64,000 nt of DNA from Micromonospora sp. WMMD812. GTDB lineage: Bacteria; Actinomycetota; Actinomycetes; Mycobacteriales; Micromonosporaceae. A model generated the notes under the pieces. That model was given only the letters and a program-made list of their open reading frames with translations, searched no databases and was not told the origin of the DNA. Each line of letters starts with the position of its first letter. The first letter of the stretch is position 1. Where the stretch lies: NCBI RefSeq assembly GCF_027497215.1, contig NZ_CP114904.1:2130001-2194000 (forward strand), given 5' to 3'. This document shows positions 61,245 to 64,000 of the stretch, in pieces. The translations under genes and the position numbers were made by a program.

Positions 61245-63143
61245 TCACGGAAACGGGTGGGGAACGAAGTGGACTTCTTCGTCGCGCAGGTCGCGGTCGA
61301 GCAGCCCGGCGGCGCGGAACGCGGTCCGCAGCCGCCGCGCGTGCGGGGCGCGCTGGCGCAGCCAGCCGAAGTCGATCGGCAGCAGCCCCGGGACCACCAC
61401 GCTCGCCGTCGCCAGGCCCAGATCACGCTGCTCGGGCGTGGTCTGGTCGACCGCGATCACGTCGAAGCCCTGCGCGGTCACCGTCTTCAGGCAGCGTTCG
61501 AGGTCGTCGCGCAGGTCGGCGGTGACCGGCGGGGCCGGCCGGTCCCGCTCGTACAGCTCGGCCATCTGCACCGGCCGGGGGCCCCGCTCCAGCAGGAACC
61601 CGGCGTGCCGCGCCATCTCCGGCAGACCGTAGAGCAGGGGATGGTCGTGCAGCCCCTGCACCTGGGAGAAGTCGGTCACCATACGACGCAGCCGGGGCTC
61701 GTCGGCGCCGGCCCGGACCCGGACCATGACCGAGTCGGTGGCGATCTCGCAGAGCGCCGCGGTGATCGCGGCCTGCGGGTCCAGGCTCGCCCCGCCGCCG
61801 AAGGCCAGGGTGCCGAGGCCGCCGTCCTCGCGGACGGCCACCGCGGTCACCACCGGGATGTCGAAGGTCATCCGGGTGTCGAAGAACCGGGCCCGGTAGC
61901 CGTACATCGCCAACCGGTCGATCATCATCCGGGTCTGCGGCCGGTCGATGCTGGCCGGGTCGATCTCCGGCAGCGAGCGGCCGCCGTACCAGGCCAGCAG
62001 GAACGCGTCGCGCTCGATCGCCTCCATCAGGCCGTGGTAGACCGCCTCCACCAGCGACGCGCCGGAGGCGCAGCCGTTCGACGTCTCCTGGACGAAGCGC
62101 TCCTCGACACTCGCCGCGTGGTAGTAGACGAGGATCTCCGGCACCAGCACCGCGCGCTGGTCGCGCAGCGACCAGCCCCACACCCAGGTGATCGGCCGGT
62201 CCGGGTCGAACCGGTGGAGGTACGGGTTGGCCTGGTAGAACGCGTCGGTGTAGAGCCCGCACTCGCGCGGGTCCAGGGCGTCGCCGCCCAGCTCCCGCAG
62301 GGTCGCGGTGACCGCGGTGCGCTTGCCGCGCGGGCGTAGGCCGGCGGCGCGCTCCAGCCCTTCCAGCACCGCGATCCGGGCGCTGCGCCGGTAGCCGTCG
62401 GCGTGCCCGCCGTACAGCGTCTCCCGTAGGTAGCGGCCGCTGCGCAGGGTGAACGAGCCGATCGCCGGTGAGGTGGAGAGCGAGGTGACGTCCTGCCACA
62501 GGGTGGCGCCGAGCGCGCCGCAGACCGGGTTGGCGAACGCCTCGACATCCAGCGGGTAGTCGTCCAGATCCCGGCCGCGGAAGGTATTCGGCGCCAGCTT
62601 CGGGGTGGCGGGCAGCTCGATCACGGCCAGCTCCGCCGCGTCGGCGACCCCGCCGCCGCAGCTCGGGCACTCCGGGTCGGGCAGCAGCGGAACCCGGTGC
62701 ACCCGCAGGGTGGACAGGTCGACCTGGAGCACCGTGCCGACGCCCGGCGCCGCCGCGTCGGGACCGTCCGGCGCGACGCCGGCGGCGCGGTGCGCGTCGA
62801 TCAGGGCGTGCAGGAAGTCCGCGACGAACGGGGTCGCGTACGGCCACGGGCCCGCCGCGACGGTGTCGCCGCCCAGCTCGACCGCGTCGCGCAGGTCCCG
62901 GTGCCGCACCGCCTGCCAGCGGCGCGCCAGGCAGGTCGGACAGGCCGCCGCGGGTGGCAGCGGCCCGAGCAGCGCCAGCTGCCCGTAGAGCAGCACCCGG
63001 GGCGCGCGCGCCGGCCGGGCGGGTGCGCTCAGCTCGTCACGCACCCCCAGCGCGACCACCTCGGCGTCGCAGCCGCGCTCGGCGAGCAGCCGGGCCAGCC
63101 CGGCACAGACCAGCTCGTCGGTCGCCGACCCGCCGCCGCTCAT
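61245..63143 (-). CDS. YcaO-domain azoline-forming cyclodehydratase (copy B)
   Basis: A 632-residue paralogue of copy A with the same architecture. The N-terminal leader-binding-like part has CPTC and CPSC pairs. The YcaO domain at about residue 353-390 has TSNGCASGASLVEAVYHGL followed by MEAIERDAFLLAWYGGRSLP, with all ATP/Mg ligands intact. The C-terminus is HFVPHPFP. In clusters making both thiazoles and oxazoles two YcaO enzymes often split Cys from Ser/Thr cyclisation. Here the near-identical organisation suggests duplication followed by division of labour, which is inference. The ATG overlaps the stop of the third, degenerate YcaO-like gene (ATGA). Confidence 0.9.
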   Translation of the reverse strand: MSGGGSATDELVCAGLARLLAERGCDAEVVALGVRDELSAPARPARAPRVLLYGQLALLGPLPPAAACPTCLARRWQAVRHRDLRDAVELGGDTVAAGPWPYATPFVADFLHALIDAHRAAGVAPDGPDAAAPGVGTVLQVDLSTLRVHRVPLLPDPECPSCGGGVADAAELAVIELPATPKLAPNTFRGRDLDDYPLDVEAFANPVCGALGATLWQDVTSLSTSPAIGSFTLRSGRYLRETLYGGHADGYRRSARIAVLEGLERAAGLRPRGKRTAVTATLRELGGDALDPRECGLYTDAFYQANPYLHRFDPDRPITWVWGWSLRDQRAVLVPEILVYYHAASVEERFVQETSNGCASGASLVEAVYHGLMEAIERDAFLLAWYGGRSLPEIDPASIDRPQTRMMIDRLAMYGYRARFFDTRMTFDIPVVTAVAVREDGGLGTLAFGGGASLDPQAAITAALCEIATDSVMVRVRAGADEPRLRRMVTDFSQVQGLHDHPLLYGLPEMARHAGFLLERGPRPVQMAELYERDRPAPPVTADLRDDLERCLKTVTAQGFDVIAVDQTTPEQRDLGLATASVVVPGLLPIDFGWLRQRAPHARRLRTAFRAAGLLDRDLRDEEVHFVPHPFP

Positions 63144-64000
63144 CGGTCTTCCCCGGCGGCCAGCAGCACCTTCACCACGACCAGCCCGCCCGCGGCCAGG
63201 TCCGCGCCGCCGACCGGCGCCACCAGCACGTCGTACCCGTGCTCCCGCAGCCGGTCCAGCACGTCGGCCCAGCGGTGGACCGCACCGGCGGCGGCGTCCG
63301 TCTCGCCGTGCACCGCCACCGTGCCGGCGTCGAAGTCGACGAGCACGGGGTCACCGGTGTCCGGCACCGCGTCGGGGTCCTGTGCGCGCAGCTGTGCCTG
63401 GCCCAGCACGTCGCGCAGCGCGGCCACCGCGGCCACCGTCCACGCCGGGTCGGCGGCGAGCGCGTACGACCACTGACCGCGGGTCGGGTCGAAGGAGCGC
63501 GCCAGCAGCACCGTCACTCCGGTGTCGGGCTGCCCGCCGAGGTCGAGCAGCTCCACGGCCACCCCGAGGTTCGCCGCCGACTTGGTCAGGAAGACCAGCT
63601 CGGGGTCGGTGCCGATGGTGTCGAGGCGGATCCGCCGGGCGGTGGCCGCACCGCCGACGACCTGCCGCAGCGCGTGCCCGGCGAGCGCCGAGGCGAGCCC
63701 GGACCGGACCGCCTCGGCGAGGTCGCCGCCCGCTCCCCCGCCGGCGCTGGTCGGCTCCACGCCGCGACCGTGGTTGGCCGGCCCGAACGGCTCCAGCACC
63801 GCGGCCGGCACCGCCGCCGCCTCGCCGGTGAGCAGTGAGCGGGCCGCGGCCCAGGCGTCGGCGGGGTCACCCCAACCCGACGCGAGGCCGAGACGGGCGG
63901 CGCCGACCCGCGGCACGTCGCCGGGGGCCACCTCGTTGGCAGCGGTGTGGCCGGCGCCGGCGACGGCCGCCACCCGTAGCGCCCGCAGCCGGGCCGCCGC
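63140..64000 (-). CDS. Degenerate YcaO-like protein, N-terminus beyond the window
   Basis: The frame is open to the right edge, so the start lies outside; 286 codons are visible. The register of a YcaO C-terminal half can be followed: SAGGGAGGDLAEAVRSGLASALAGH aligns with the SNGCASG...EAVxxGLxEAIERDA block, VELLDLGGQPDTGVTVLLARSF with the next strands, and GGLVVVKVLLAAGED with the last. The metal/ATP acidic residues (E-x-x-x-E-R-D) are replaced by A-S-A-L-A-G-H and the PxPxP end is lacking. It is therefore probably catalytically inactive and perhaps a scaffold or leader-binding partner. It overlaps YcaO-B by an ATGA junction. Confidence 0.65.
   Translation of the reverse strand, partial: AAARLRALRVAAVAGAGHTAANEVAPGDVPRVGAARLGLASGWGDPADAWAAARSLLTGEAAAVPAAVLEPFGPANHGRGVEPTSAGGGAGGDLAEAVRSGLASALAGHALRQVVGGAATARRIRLDTIGTDPELVFLTKSAANLGVAVELLDLGGQPDTGVTVLLARSFDPTRGQWSYALAADPAWTVAAVAALRDVLGQAQLRAQDPDAVPDTGDPVLVDFDAGTVAVHGETDAAAGAVHRWADVLDRLREHGYDVLVAPVGGADLAAGGLVVVKVLLAAGEDR

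Overview
The window is very GC-rich, with a strong third-position G/C bias, frequent GTG starts and many ATGA/GTGA stop-start overlaps. This fits a high-GC actinomycete. The argC-J-B-D-F-R-G-H order, paired universal stress proteins, and thiazolyl-peptide type genes suggest Micromonosporaceae (Micromonospora-like); that family assignment is inference from gene content only. No tRNA, rRNA, CRISPR array, transposase or integrase was recognised.

Layout. (1) 1-5.4 kb: a partial hotdog thioesterase, a divergent Nramp-like transporter in an operon with two small PRC-barrel-like proteins, a CNNM/CorC-type membrane protein, an Imp-YgjV/acetyltransferase fusion and a WlbB-like hexapeptide acetyltransferase. 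(2) 5.6-30.2 kb: a surface-polysaccharide locus. It holds nucleotide-sugar tailoring genes (Gfo/Idh dehydrogenase, epimerase, two DegT/AHBA-type aminotransferases, PglD-like acetyltransferase), an MFS protein, an O-antigen ligase/polymerase-like protein, a Wzz-like protein, an ABC-2 exporter pair, several glycosyltransferases including a WecG/TagA/CpsF enzyme, and two large secreted or anchored proteins with DUF4082-like domains. (3) 30.2-40 kb: a noncoding stretch with three equally spaced perfect hairpins, then household and stress genes: GNAT, two universal stress proteins, an LLM/FMN-reductase pair, a ThiS/MoaD-like protein next to a BNR-repeat protein, a 3-methyladenine DNA glycosylase and an MmcQ/YjbR protein. 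(4) 40.1-48.7 kb: the complete arginine biosynthesis operon on the minus strand, with an ARG-box-like operator over the predicted argC start point. (5) 49.1-64 kb: a RiPP gene cluster of thiopeptide or azole-peptide type, cut by the right window edge.

How the RiPP cluster works (inference from families). A 58-residue precursor (50692-50868, plus strand) has an acidic leader and a 22-residue core made almost only of Ser, Thr and Cys, with its three Cys exactly nine residues apart. Facing it on the minus strand is a tightly overlapping operon: a partial, degenerate YcaO-like protein, a full YcaO cyclodehydratase, a tandem SagB-type azoline dehydrogenase, a split LanB dehydratase (glutamylation protein plus small SpaB_C-like protein), an M50 protease with a PqqD-like N-terminus, an ABC exporter pair and a second full YcaO enzyme. 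The expected product has thiazoles/oxazoles and dehydroamino acids. Whether it is a pyridine-centred thiopeptide or a linear goadsporin-like peptide cannot be decided here, because only one SpaB_C-like protein is visible.
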